The translations under genes and the position numbers were made by a program. The notes beneath the pieces are model-generated. The model searched no databases. It worked only from the letters and a program-made list of their open reading frames with translations, and had not been told where the DNA came from. Below, piece after piece: positions 54,449 to 63,738 of a stretch of DNA of 64,000 nucleotides (positions are counted from its first letter, which is position 1; each line of letters starts with the position of its first letter). The DNA comes from Mesorhizobium loti (GTDB lineage Bacteria > Pseudomonadota > Alphaproteobacteria > Rhizobiales > Rhizobiaceae), in NCBI RefSeq assembly GCF_003148495.1, contig NZ_QGGH01000004.1, forward strand, positions 1-64,000, written 5' to 3'.

Positions 54449-55029
54449 GAGCGCACCTCGTCGGCCAGCGCCTTGGCTTCGAGCTCGGCCTGCTCATGTG
54501 CCGATATGAAGGGATTGGGGTCGTCCATGTCGCCGCGCATGATGGCGATCTTCTTGACGATCTCGGAGATGCCCTGCAGCGCGAGCAGGAAAAAGCCGAC
54601 GAGCAGGATTGCCTTGGCCGGCCAGATGATCAGCCCGCCGGAATTGTTGGACATCTCGCCGCTGCGAAACGACAGCGATACATAGGGAACGAAATAGACC
54701 ACCATCAGCGTCACGAACGGCATCAGGAAGAAGACATGGCCGAAGAGGTCGATCCAGTGCTGCACGCGGCGTGGGAACAGGCCGTAGACGATGTCGATGC
54801 GGATATGTTCGTTCTGCTTCAGCGTATAGGCGGCGGCCAGCATGAAGGCGGCGCCGAACAGATACCACTGCAGCTCGAGCCAGGCGTTCGAGGATATGTC
54901 GAAGACCTTGCGGATGATGGCGTTGGCGGCGCTCACCAGGATCGCCAGCAGGATCAGCCACGACACCCATTTGCCGATGAATTCGTTGGCGCGATCAATG
55001 GTCCTGGATAGAGCGAGCAGCCCTGCCAT
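54445..55029 (-). CDS. TRAP transporter small permease (DctQ)
   Basis: 194 residues, four membrane helices (WVSWLILLAILVSAANAIIR in pieces; LQWYLFGAAFMLAAAYTLKQNEHIRIDIVYGLFP in pieces, the usual DctQ turn). It is larger than many DctQ proteins, as is common in the TakQ/DctQ group associated with large DctM. It heads the permease-ADH operon. Confidence 0.92.
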   Translation of the reverse strand: MAGLLALSRTIDRANEFIGKWVSWLILLAILVSAANAIIRKVFDISSNAWLELQWYLFGAAFMLAAAYTLKQNEHIRIDIVYGLFPRRVQHWIDLFGHVFFLMPFVTLMVVYFVPYVSLSFRSGEMSNNSGGLIIWPAKAILLVGFFLLALQGISEIVKKIAIMRGDMDDPNPFISAHEQAELEAKALADEVRS

Positions 55030-55217
55030 GCATTCCTCCCTTGTACCGGAGGCGTGCCGGCTTCCCCCTTCTTGTCCGTCACGCCGCGTGGTCCAACGGT
55101 ATGCCGCGCGTGGACTGACGGGTCAACAAGGATGGAAGCAACAAAACACCATCAAATAGATGCGAGCGCCGGCTGTGGGACGTTTGCCGCGACGTCATGC
55201 AACCAAAGTCTGATGGT

Positions 55218-56123
55218 TCAGGCGATCTTGCCGGTGTCGCGGCCGGCGCCGATCAGTATCAGCGTCGCGACCAGGAACAGATACATCCACGCATCGCGCC
55301 ATTCGACCGGGAAATAGCCGGCCCACAGCGATTCGGCCATGCCGAAGGCGGCCGCGCCCAGCGCCGCCCGCGGCGGCGAGAGATAACCGCCGACCGCCGT
55401 CACGAACAGGATCTTCAACCCGTAGACGAGGCCCGAGCCGAAGCTGACATTGCCGTAATAGAGGCCGGCCATGACGCCGGCCAGCGCGGCGCAGAAGCCG
55501 CCGAACAGCACCGCATGCCGGAACACCGCGCGAACGTCGACGCCGCACATCGCCGCCGCCTTGGGATCGTCGGAGACGGCGCGCCAGCGCCGGCCGAAGC
55601 TCGAGCGGGCAAATGCCCAGCTGGCCAGCGCGATTGCCGCCAGCACCACCGCGCAATCGATGAGCTGGATGAGCGTGAGCGTTGCCTTGAAGGTCGCGCC
55701 CTGCGCGAAAACGACGGGCTGCGCCAACATAGGCGGCAGCCACAGATCATGCGTGTCGGCAGCGATGCGGCTTGCCTCCGACAACAGCAGCAATATGCCG
55801 AGCGTCGTCACCACGATCGCATTGGGTGTACGGTCGGCCAACGGTTCGAAGACGCTACGCGACAGCACGTGGCTGATCAGCGCGGCATAGAGGAAAGCCG
55901 CGACGACGCCGAGCGCCACCGCCGCAAGCAGTGTCAGCCACAGCACTTGATAGCCGAAGGCTGCGGTCAGGATCATCGTCTGGCCGCAAAAGGCGAACAG
56001 CGCGCCATAGGCGAGGTTGGTGCGGTGCAGAATGCCGTTGGTCAGCACATAGCCGAAGGCGAGCAACGCGTAGAGCGCGCCCGAATGCAGCCCGTTCAGC
56101 ACCTGCTGGAAGAAGTAGAGCAT
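55218..56123 (-). CDS. LivH-type ABC transporter permease, orphan
   Basis: 301 residues from the ATG at 56123 (GAGGG upstream); the longer frame is rejected. It has the LivH pattern: NGLHSGALYALLAFGYVLTNGILHRTNLAYGALFAFC in pieces near the start, the EAA-like loop SSFGRRWRAVSDDPKAAAMCGVDV in pieces, then GGFCAALAGVMAGLYYG in pieces. A branched-chain amino-acid or similar importer needs a LivM, two ATPases and a binding protein, none of which is found next to it here. Confidence 0.88.
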   Translation of the reverse strand: MLYFFQQVLNGLHSGALYALLAFGYVLTNGILHRTNLAYGALFAFCGQTMILTAAFGYQVLWLTLLAAVALGVVAAFLYAALISHVLSRSVFEPLADRTPNAIVVTTLGILLLLSEASRIAADTHDLWLPPMLAQPVVFAQGATFKATLTLIQLIDCAVVLAAIALASWAFARSSFGRRWRAVSDDPKAAAMCGVDVRAVFRHAVLFGGFCAALAGVMAGLYYGNVSFGSGLVYGLKILFVTAVGGYLSPPRAALGAAAFGMAESLWAGYFPVEWRDAWMYLFLVATLILIGAGRDTGKIA

Positions 56124-56137
56124 GCGAAACCCTCGGA

Positions 56138-56182
56138 GCATGTCGCCCAAAAGTGCAAAGCGGTTTTGGTACAACGACACGC
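56138..56182. repeat. Dispersed intergenic palindrome, family B (second copy)
   Basis: GCATGTCGCCCAAAAGTGC...GCGGTTTTGG...CGACACGC; matches 17846-17889 apart from the centre. It lies just upstream of livH and divergent to the CGNR gene. Confidence 0.8.
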
Positions 56183-56274
56183 TCAAGACAAAGGCTGCGG
56201 AGTCCGCGCCCGGCAGAGAACCTGCATCGCTGAATCTAACTTGTCAAATGCGATTTATCGGTTAGATTTCAGGC

Positions 56275-56886
56275 ATGACGGTATCCTGGACCCCGCACCG
56301 CTTCACCGGCGGCCTGCTTGCGCTCGACACGGCGAACACCGTCGTGCTGCGCGGCGATCCGGAGCGGACCTTCGACCGTTTCGATGATCCGGCCGAGATT
56401 GCCCGCTTCGCCGATGCGGCGAGCCGCTTTCGCGCCGCCGAGCTTGGCGACAGGCCGCTGGCTGCACCGTCACCGGAGACGATCGCACCCGTCGTGCTGT
56501 CGATCCGCGAGGCGACGGACCGGCTGTTTCGCGGTGCCGTGTCGACGGGCGCGGTTGTCACCACCGATCTGCCGGGGTTCCTGAGAGCCTGCGCCGAGGG
56601 TCTGGCCGGCAGCCGGACAGAGATCGGTGCGCCGGGAAGGCCGTTCGGTGATCCCCTGACGCCGATCGCCTTCGAGGCGGCGTTGGCGGTTTCGGCACTG
56701 TCGCTGCTGCGCGACGACACTGTCGCAAGGCTCAGGATCTGTCCCAACTGCACCTGGCTGTTCGTCGACAGAAGCCGCAATTCCAGCCGCCTTTGGTGCG
56801 ACATGGCGGTGTGCGGCAACAGGCAGAAGGCAAGTCGTCACTATCGTCGCCGCCGCATGGCGGAAAATGAGGTCAAGGATGTCTAG
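56275..56886 (+). CDS. CGNR zinc-finger / ABATE-domain regulator
   Basis: 203 residues. The N-terminal ABATE (stress-induced transcription factor-like) domain starts at HRFTGGLLALDTANTV. The C-terminal treble-clef finger has CPNCTWLFVD then CDMAVCGNRQKASRHYRRR: Cys residues at about 160, 163, 178 and 183, with the CGNR signature. It probably binds DNA. It overlaps the following lipoprotein gene by eight bases. Confidence 0.9.
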   Translation: MTVSWTPHRFTGGLLALDTANTVVLRGDPERTFDRFDDPAEIARFADAASRFRAAELGDRPLAAPSPETIAPVVLSIREATDRLFRGAVSTGAVVTTDLPGFLRACAEGLAGSRTEIGAPGRPFGDPLTPIAFEAALAVSALSLLRDDTVARLRICPNCTWLFVDRSRNSSRLWCDMAVCGNRQKASRHYRRRRMAENEVKDV

Positions 56887-57415
56887 AGGTCTTTCCCGTT
56901 CGATCGTTGTCGGCGCGGCACTCATTGCCGCCGTGGCGCTCGGCGCCTGCCGCGATACCGGCAACGCCGAAGGCAAGCTGTTCGAGATTTCCGGCAAGAT
57001 ATTCGTCTTCAACTACCGCCTCGCCAGGGCGACCTACGTGGTGACGCTGCGGCCGCTGCAGCCGATGGGAGAGGGCCAGGTCGCGATCGCCAGCTTCCAG
57101 GATCCCGCAGGTGGCGCGCCTCTGGTGGTCGAGCAAAAGGTGTGGCCAAAGCTCGACAAGGTGACGCTGGAGAGCCCGGCGCTGACCTGCGTCGTCAAGA
57201 ACAAGCCCTATGCGATTGCCATCAGCATCAAGGATGCCGACGGTGCGGTTCTGCAGAAGATCGACACCACGCTGATGTCGACGGAAGACCAGTCGGTCCT
57301 GCCCGACCGGCCACTGGTCATCGACCAGCTCTATACCGCCAATCCCGATCTCGTCGGCCATCCCGACGGCAAGCTGCCGGGCGAACCGAAGCCGGATTGC
57401 TCGAAGGGCAGCTGA
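56879..57415 (+). CDS. Hypothetical lipoprotein
   Basis: 178 residues from the ATG at 56879. The N-terminal signal ends in the lipobox LGAC (Cys about 24), so it should be lipid-anchored. The mature domain (about 30-165) has strands such as YVVTLRPLQPMGEGQVAIASFQ in pieces; I do not recognise a family, though it recalls YbaY-like lipoproteins. It overlaps the CGNR gene and lies upstream of the indolepyruvate oxidoreductase. Confidence 0.7.
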   Translation: MSRGLSRSIVVGAALIAAVALGACRDTGNAEGKLFEISGKIFVFNYRLARATYVVTLRPLQPMGEGQVAIASFQDPAGGAPLVVEQKVWPKLDKVTLESPALTCVVKNKPYAIAISIKDADGAVLQKIDTTLMSTEDQSVLPDRPLVIDQLYTANPDLVGHPDGKLPGEPKPDCSKGS

Positions 57416-57636
57416 CGCATCGCTGCCGGCCCTGGCTGCAGCTGAAATTTTCGTGCGCCGGGAAACATCCGCTGGTCGGTTTCGTGCGGGATTCGAGATG
57501 GCCACGGACTGTTCGTTGCGCGTTGCCTGGTACCTGCGATTTTGTTTGACCTGCCTTGCAAGGGGAGAAAGGATGCGTCATCCGACCCCGACGTTGGCTG
57601 CCTGCCCCCGCGCGGCCTCCGCAGAGGAAATTCCTG

Positions 57637-60600
57637 ATGACGCTGCATGACGTCGCGCTCGACGACAAGTTCGACCTTGGAAAGGAGCGCATCTTCCTGT
57701 CCGGCGCGCAGGCGGTCATCCGCATGCTACTGATGCAGCGCGAGCGTGATCGCCGCGCCGGCCTGAACACGGCCGGCTTCGTCTCCGGCTATCGCGGTTC
57801 GCCGCTCGGCGGCCTCGACATGCAGCTGTGGAAGGCGAAGAAGCAGCTCGCTCAGGCCGACATCGTCTTCCAGCCCGGGCTCAACGAGGAGCTTGCCGCC
57901 ACCGCTTGCTGGGGATCGCAGCAGACCGAATTGCTGGGCGAGGGCACCCATGACGGTGTCTTTTCGGTCTGGTACGGCAAGGGGCCGGGTGTCGATCGCT
58001 CCGGCGATGTGTTCCGCCATGCCAATCTCGCCGGCTCGTCCAGACATGGCGGTGTGCTCGCCCTGATGGGCGACGACCATATGGCCGAATCCTCGACCAA
58101 TGCGCATGCCACCGAATTCCTGTTCGTCGACACGATGGTGCCGATCCTCAACCCGGCAGGCGTCCAGGAGATTATCGACTACGGGCTCTACGGCTTTGCC
58201 ATGTCGCGCTTTGCCGGCACCTGGGCGGCGATCAAATGCGTCAAGGACAACATCGAATCGACGGCCTCGGTCGATGCCTCGCTCGAGCGGCTGAACATCG
58301 TCGTGCCTGAGTTCGATATGCCGCCCGGCGGTCTCAACATCCGCCACGAGATCGACATGCTCGGCCAGGAGGAGCGGCTGCATGAGCACAAGCGCGCCGC
58401 GGCCTCGGCGTTCATCCATGCCAACGGGCTGAACCGCATCGTCTATTCGGGCGGCCGCAACCCGAAAATCGGCATCATCACGCTGGGCAAGAGCTATCTC
58501 GATGTCCGCCAGGCGCTGGAGGACATCGGCATCGACGAGGCGGCCGCCAACCGCATCGGTGTGCGGCTGTTCAAGGTCGGCTGCCCCTGGCCGCTCGATC
58601 TGCATCACATCGCTGATTTTGCCCGCGGCCTCGACACCATCGTCGTCGTCGAGGAAAAGCGCTCGCTGATCGAGGTGCAGCTGCGCGAAAGCCTTTACGG
58701 CACCGCAACGCAGCCGGTCATTGTCGGCAAGAAGGATGAGCGCGGCGACTGGCTGTTCCCGGCCAAGGGTGCGCTCGACCCCAACGAGATCGCCATCGCG
58801 CTTGGCGAGAGGATCGTCAAAACCATCGGTCCGTCCGAAGAGATCTCGGCGCGGGTGGCAAAGCTGCGCCAGTTCCAGGCAATGCTGGCCGACGCCACCG
58901 ACATCGGCTCGCGCACGCCGTTCTTCTGTTCCGGTTGCCCGCACAATTCGTCCACCAAGGTGCCGGACGGCTCGATCGCCGCGGCCGGCATTGGTTGCCA
59001 TTTCATGGCGCTGTGGATGGACCGCAACACCGTCGGGTTCACGGCCATGGGCGGCGAGGGCGCGCAGTGGGTCGGCCAGGCGCCGTTCTCGAAGCGTGGC
59101 CACATCTTCCAGAATCTCGGCGACGGCACCTACAACCATTCCGGCACGCTGGCGATCCGCTTCGCGCTGTCGACCGACGCCAACATCACCTACAAGATTC
59201 TCTACAACGACGCCGTCGCCATGACCGGCGGCCAGCCGCACGAAGGCGGCCTGACCGTCGACATGATCGCCCGGCAGGTACGCGCGGAGGGCGTCGACCG
59301 CATCGCCATCGTCACCGATGAGCCGGACAAATATGCCGGGAAGGCTGAATTCCCGGCCGGTGCCAGCATTCATCACCGCGACGACCTGGATCTCGTCCAG
59401 CGCCAGCTGCGCGACGTCCAGGGCGTTTCCGTGCTGCTCTATGACCAGACCTGCGCCGCCGAAAAGCGCCGCCGCCGCAAGCGCGGCACATTCCCTGATC
59501 CCGACAAGCGGGTCTTCATCAACGAGCTGGTCTGCGAAGGCTGCGGCGATTGCGGCGTGCAGTCGAACTGCGTCTCGATCCAGCCGGTCGAAACCGAATT
59601 CGGCCGCAAGCGCAAGATCGACCAGTCGAGCTGCAACAAGGATTTCTCCTGCGTCAACGGCTTCTGCCCGTCCTTCGTCACCGTGCACGGCGCCAAGATC
59701 CGCAAGGCCGAGGGCCTGGCCGGCAAGGCCGATCCGCTGGAAGGCGTGCCGGTGCCGGCCGAATTCCCGCTTGGCGAGCAGGGCTGGGCAGCGATCATCG
59801 ACGGCGTCGGCGGCACCGGCGTCGTCACCGTCGGTGCGGTGCTCGGCATGGCGGCGCATCTCGAGGACAAGGGCTGCGGCATGATCGACATGGCCGGCCT
59901 CGCACAGAAGGGCGGTTCGGTGTTCACCCATGTCCGCATCGCCCGCACCCCGGACGACATCCATGCCATCCGCGTCTCGGCCGGCAAGGCCGATCTCGTG
60001 CTTGGCTGCGACCTCGTCGTCTCGGGCGCCAAGAAGGTGCTGACCGCGGTGCGTGAGGGCCACACCATCTTTGTCGCCAACACCGCCGAGATCATGCCCG
60101 GCGAGTTCGCCCGTTCGGCGGATTTTTCGTTGCCGATAGAGCGGCTGAAGAAGGCGATCCGTGCAGCCGCGGGCGACGACAAGGCGCATTTCTTCGACGC
60201 CACCCGCACCGCCACAGCACTTTTCGGCAATTCGCTCGGCGCCAACATGTTCATGCTCGGCTTTGCCTTCCAGCATGGCGGCCTGCCGCTGTCGGCCGAG
60301 GCCGTCGAGAAGGCGATCGAGCTCAATGGCGAAGCCGTGGCGATGAACATCGCCGCCTTCCGCTGGGGCCGCCGCGCCGCCCATCAGCCGGATTTCGTGC
60401 ACGGCCTCGTCGCCCAGCCGGGTCCAACCGTCGCTGGCAAGACCGGCCAGGCTACCGATGTCGCCGAGACGCTGGACGATATCATTGCCCGCCGGGTCGC
60501 TTTCCTGACCGCCTATCAGAATGCCGCCTATGGCAGGCGTTATGCCGAGAAACTGGCCGTTTTGCGCGCCGCCGAAACGAAGGCCGTGCCTGGTTCGACC

Positions 60601-61131
60601 GTGGTGTCGGAAGCTGCCGCCAGGAACCTGTTCAAGCTGATGGCGATCAAGGACGAATACGAGGTGGCGCGTCTTTACACGGACGGCTCTTTCGCCGCTG
60701 AACTGGGAAAACAGTTCCAGAGCTACGAAAAGCTCGAATTCCATCTCGCGCCGCCGATCATGGGCCGCCGCGGCAATGACGGCAGCCCTAGGAAATCGAG
60801 CTTCGGGCCCTGGATGATGAAGGGTTTTCGCCTGCTGGCGGCGATGAAGGGCCTGCGCGGCACCGCCTTCGACCTGTTCGGCTACACCGCCGAGCGGCGC
60901 ATGGAGCGGCAGCTTCTTGCTCGGTACGAGGCGGATCTGGAACTCATCGCCGGATCGCTGGCCCCGGCCAGGGTCGATGCGGCGGTTGCGCTGGCATCGG
61001 TGCCAGCTCTCATTCGCGGCTATGGCCACGTCCGCCAAGCCAGCGCGGAAAAGGCCGCCGGCGAGCGCCAAAGACTGCTCGAACGCCTGTCGGGCACGCC
61101 TGCGCGGCCGAAACTTCAAGCCGCCGAATGA
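57637..61131 (+). CDS. Indolepyruvate ferredoxin oxidoreductase (fused alpha/beta subunits)
   Basis: 1164 residues. N-terminal thiamine-pyrophosphate-type half from FVSGYRGSPLGGLDMQLWK in pieces (about 45-65), a TPP-binding GDGTYNHSGTLAIRFAL in pieces region near 490, a ferredoxin-like Cys cluster (VCEGCGDCGVQSNC, then SCNKDFSCVNGFCPSF, about 630-680), and the gamma half (IIDGVGGTGVVTVGAVLGMAA in pieces near 720). It oxidatively decarboxylates aryl-pyruvates to aryl-acetyl-CoA, as in aromatic amino-acid breakdown or indole-3-acetate routes. Start at the ATG at 57637 with GAGGA upstream; a longer frame is rejected. Confidence 0.93.
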   Translation: MTLHDVALDDKFDLGKERIFLSGAQAVIRMLLMQRERDRRAGLNTAGFVSGYRGSPLGGLDMQLWKAKKQLAQADIVFQPGLNEELAATACWGSQQTELLGEGTHDGVFSVWYGKGPGVDRSGDVFRHANLAGSSRHGGVLALMGDDHMAESSTNAHATEFLFVDTMVPILNPAGVQEIIDYGLYGFAMSRFAGTWAAIKCVKDNIESTASVDASLERLNIVVPEFDMPPGGLNIRHEIDMLGQEERLHEHKRAAASAFIHANGLNRIVYSGGRNPKIGIITLGKSYLDVRQALEDIGIDEAAANRIGVRLFKVGCPWPLDLHHIADFARGLDTIVVVEEKRSLIEVQLRESLYGTATQPVIVGKKDERGDWLFPAKGALDPNEIAIALGERIVKTIGPSEEISARVAKLRQFQAMLADATDIGSRTPFFCSGCPHNSSTKVPDGSIAAAGIGCHFMALWMDRNTVGFTAMGGEGAQWVGQAPFSKRGHIFQNLGDGTYNHSGTLAIRFALSTDANITYKILYNDAVAMTGGQPHEGGLTVDMIARQVRAEGVDRIAIVTDEPDKYAGKAEFPAGASIHHRDDLDLVQRQLRDVQGVSVLLYDQTCAAEKRRRRKRGTFPDPDKRVFINELVCEGCGDCGVQSNCVSIQPVETEFGRKRKIDQSSCNKDFSCVNGFCPSFVTVHGAKIRKAEGLAGKADPLEGVPVPAEFPLGEQGWAAIIDGVGGTGVVTVGAVLGMAAHLEDKGCGMIDMAGLAQKGGSVFTHVRIARTPDDIHAIRVSAGKADLVLGCDLVVSGAKKVLTAVREGHTIFVANTAEIMPGEFARSADFSLPIERLKKAIRAAAGDDKAHFFDATRTATALFGNSLGANMFMLGFAFQHGGLPLSAEAVEKAIELNGEAVAMNIAAFRWGRRAAHQPDFVHGLVAQPGPTVAGKTGQATDVAETLDDIIARRVAFLTAYQNAAYGRRYAEKLAVLRAAETKAVPGSTVVSEAAARNLFKLMAIKDEYEVARLYTDGSFAAELGKQFQSYEKLEFHLAPPIMGRRGNDGSPRKSSFGPWMMKGFRLLAAMKGLRGTAFDLFGYTAERRMERQLLARYEADLELIAGSLAPARVDAAVALASVPALIRGYGHVRQASAEKAAGERQRLLERLSGTPARPKLQAAE

Positions 61132-61237
61132 TCGATACGCCTTGTTTACCTGAACGACAGTTTCCTCACTTTCCGTTGCGTCACCCGGCTTGACGGCGGG
61201 GGCGTGAGGGCCTCTCTAAATCTTTCTTAAGGCGGAT

Positions 61238-63589
61238 GTGACACTGCTTGGGTCCCCAAGGGTTGGGATTCAGGCGTTGAATCTGAGAAAAAAGAACGAG
61301 ATCCCGGTCGACGTCTACATTCCGTTCGTGGAAACCCTGTTTCGCGACGGGCTGACGCTTTCGATCGGATTCTTTGCCCAAACGCTGCTGGTAGTGCTGG
61401 TTTACTGGAAAACCAGGGATCCGGCCTATCTCGCGGTCACCCTCGGATTGCTGACCGTCGCCTTCCTTCGTCTTCGCAACATCAGGAAATATCGTCACGC
61501 TCCGTCGCCTCAAAATTGGGAAGAGGCGCGTCGCCGCGAGAACGACTACATACTGTACGGCTCGATGCATGGCTTCATGCTTGGTGCCTTTTGCTTTGTC
61601 GGCATCTACCTTGCCTATGACTCATTCGCGGAGATAGCTGCCGTCTGCGTGACGCTTGCCTCCGCCACGTCTATTGCTGGCCGGAACTATGGTTCGCCCA
61701 GGATGGTCGTGATCTTCATCATGACCATGACCTGGCCGATCTCGCTGGGCTTCATCCTGCGTGGCGATCCTTATCACTTCATTCTCGGCCTGCTTTCGGC
61801 GCCATTTCTTTTTGCCATCAAGCGCTTCGCCGATCTGGTCCGCGAGGTGCTTTTCGCTGCCCTGTCCGAGGAAAAGAAGGCCAATCGCATCGCCCAGCGC
61901 TTCAACCGGGCGCTCAACACCATGTCGCATGGGCTTGTCATGCTTGGCCCTGACGGCCGCGTCGCGGTGGCCAATGCCGAGGCCGCGCATCTGATGTCGC
62001 TGAAGTCGCCGGACGCGCTGCTCGGGCGGTCGATCCATGGTCTTTTGATGCGTGGCGTCGCCGGCGGCATGCTGGCGCCCAAGGATTGCCGCTATATCGA
62101 AGCTCAGCTGACCCGCGCCCTGCGCGAGGGCCGCGACCGCAAGGTGCTGGTTTCCCTCGCCAACGGCCAGCACTACGAATTCTCGGCTCGCGAAGGCAGC
62201 CAGGAGCTGGGTGTCATCACCTTCGAGGACGTCACCGCCCGTGTCGAGGCGGAAGACAAGATCCGCTTCATGGCACGCTACGACAATCTCACCGGCCTGC
62301 CCAACCGCGCCTATTTCCACGAACTTATCGGCGAGGCCATGGTATCAGGCGATCGCGACCGTCTCTGCGGCCTTGCGGTGCTTGACCTCGACGATTTCAA
62401 GAGCGTCAACGACACGCTTGGCCATCCGATCGGCGACGGCTTGATCTACGCCGTTGCCGAGCGGCTTGCCGCCATTGCCGGGCAAGGCATCACGGTCAGC
62501 CGTTTCGGCGGCGACGAGTTCATGATCTTCTTCGACCGCGTCGAGGACGAGAGCCATCTGACCAGCCAGCTCGACGAGATTTTCGCCGAACTGCAGGGGG
62601 AGGTGGACGTCGCCGGTCACGGGCTGCGCATCCAGGCCAGCGGCGGCGCGGTGCTGTCGCGGGTCAAGGACACCGATGTCGACGCCATGATCGTCAAGGC
62701 GGACCTGGCGCTCTACAAGGCCAAGGAGCTCGGCAAGAACAGCTGGCGGCTGTTCGAAGCCTCGATGGATGCCGCCTTCCGCAACCGTCAGCTGATGAAG
62801 GCGGATCTGCGCAGCGCGGTGGAAAGCAAGGGCTTGCGGGTGGTCTATCAGCCGATCGTGGCGATGAGCACCATGCGTATCGCCAGCTGCGAGGCGCTGT
62901 GCCGGTGGGACCATCCCGATCTCGGACCGGTCTCGCCCAGCATCTTCATTCCATTGGCCGAGGAAATGGGCATCATTTCCGAGATCAGCACCTTCGTGCT
63001 GCAGGCAGCCTGCGCCGAATGCGCCAAATGGCCGGACCAGACCAGCGTCTCGGTCAATCTTTCCGCCAAGGATTTCCGCAACCGCGACGTCATCCAGAAG
63101 GTTCGCGATGCGTTGGCCAGCACCGGCCTCGCGGCCGGCCGGCTCGAGATCGAGGTCACCGAAACGGCGCTGCTCGACGACAAGTCGCTGACGCGCCAGT
63201 ACATCGAGGAGCTGAAGCAGATTGGCGTGCGCATCGCGCTCGACGATTTCGGCACCGGCTATTCGAGCCTGAGCTACCTGCACAAGCTGCCGCTCGACAA
63301 GATCAAGATCGACCGCTCGTTCCTGATGGACGTCACCCAGAATCCCCGTTCGCTCGAGCTGCTCAAGGGCATCGTCAACCTGTCGCGGCCGCTGGGGCTT
63401 TCGGTGACCGTCGAAGGGGTCGAGACCTTCGAGCAGCTCAAGATTCTGGCGCTGCAGGTCAAGCCCGACCTTGTCCAGGGGTTCCTTTTCGGTTCGGCGC
63501 TCAGCGCCTCCGGCATCGAGACCATGTCGACCACGGTCTGGCCCTTCGCCAAGGACATCAACACAGCCAAGAGGGCGGCGCGCCGCTGA
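61238..63589 (+). CDS. GGDEF-EAL protein (diguanylate cyclase/phosphodiesterase) with membrane sensor
   Basis: 783 residues from a GTG with AAGG upstream (a TTG 39 bases later is possible). Membrane helices at about 35-200; a PAS-like section at 222-335 (FNRALNTMSHGLVMLGPDGRV in pieces); GGDEF at about 340-500 with intact RFGGDEF near 420; EAL at about 530-770 with CEALCRW near 549 and DDFGTGYSSLSYL near 670. Both catalytic sites seem intact, so it could make or degrade cyclic di-GMP. The signal sensed is unknown. Confidence 0.93.
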   Translation: MTLLGSPRVGIQALNLRKKNEIPVDVYIPFVETLFRDGLTLSIGFFAQTLLVVLVYWKTRDPAYLAVTLGLLTVAFLRLRNIRKYRHAPSPQNWEEARRRENDYILYGSMHGFMLGAFCFVGIYLAYDSFAEIAAVCVTLASATSIAGRNYGSPRMVVIFIMTMTWPISLGFILRGDPYHFILGLLSAPFLFAIKRFADLVREVLFAALSEEKKANRIAQRFNRALNTMSHGLVMLGPDGRVAVANAEAAHLMSLKSPDALLGRSIHGLLMRGVAGGMLAPKDCRYIEAQLTRALREGRDRKVLVSLANGQHYEFSAREGSQELGVITFEDVTARVEAEDKIRFMARYDNLTGLPNRAYFHELIGEAMVSGDRDRLCGLAVLDLDDFKSVNDTLGHPIGDGLIYAVAERLAAIAGQGITVSRFGGDEFMIFFDRVEDESHLTSQLDEIFAELQGEVDVAGHGLRIQASGGAVLSRVKDTDVDAMIVKADLALYKAKELGKNSWRLFEASMDAAFRNRQLMKADLRSAVESKGLRVVYQPIVAMSTMRIASCEALCRWDHPDLGPVSPSIFIPLAEEMGIISEISTFVLQAACAECAKWPDQTSVSVNLSAKDFRNRDVIQKVRDALASTGLAAGRLEIEVTETALLDDKSLTRQYIEELKQIGVRIALDDFGTGYSSLSYLHKLPLDKIKIDRSFLMDVTQNPRSLELLKGIVNLSRPLGLSVTVEGVETFEQLKILALQVKPDLVQGFLFGSALSASGIETMSTTVWPFAKDINTAKRAARR

Positions 63590-63614
63590 TCTACTGACAG
63601 AGAAGTGATGCTTT

Positions 63615-63646
63615 TTCGTAAAATTTTACGAATTGTTAACGTTAAC
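63615..63646. promoter_or_regulatory. Two adjacent perfect palindromes
   Basis: TTCGTAAAATTTTACGAA (63615-63632, 18 bases, perfect two-fold symmetric) and GTTAACGTTAAC (63635-63646, 12 bases, perfect). They lie 93 bases before the FeeM-like gene and 26 bases after the GGDEF-EAL gene stop. Likely operators for a dimeric regulator, or part of a terminator for the former; there is no T-run in the right place. Confidence 0.55.
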
Positions 63647-63738
63647 GATGAGTAAACAACGCCTGTCCCATTTTCATCTTTACATCCCGGGGGCCTGTCG
63701 TAGGGTTGAACTGCGGCGGCAACTTACGGGGATGCACG

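Noticed and set aside
52529..54685. Long open frame on plus strand across the DctM gene
   Set aside because: Its product is a low-complexity, Arg/Asp/Glu/His-rich sequence with no domain; DctM on the other strand is convincing.
57727..61119. Very long open frame antisense to the indolepyruvate oxidoreductase
   Set aside because: It lies on the opposite strand of a gene with clear motifs over its whole length; such antisense frames arise from high GC codon bias and its protein has no recognisable domain.
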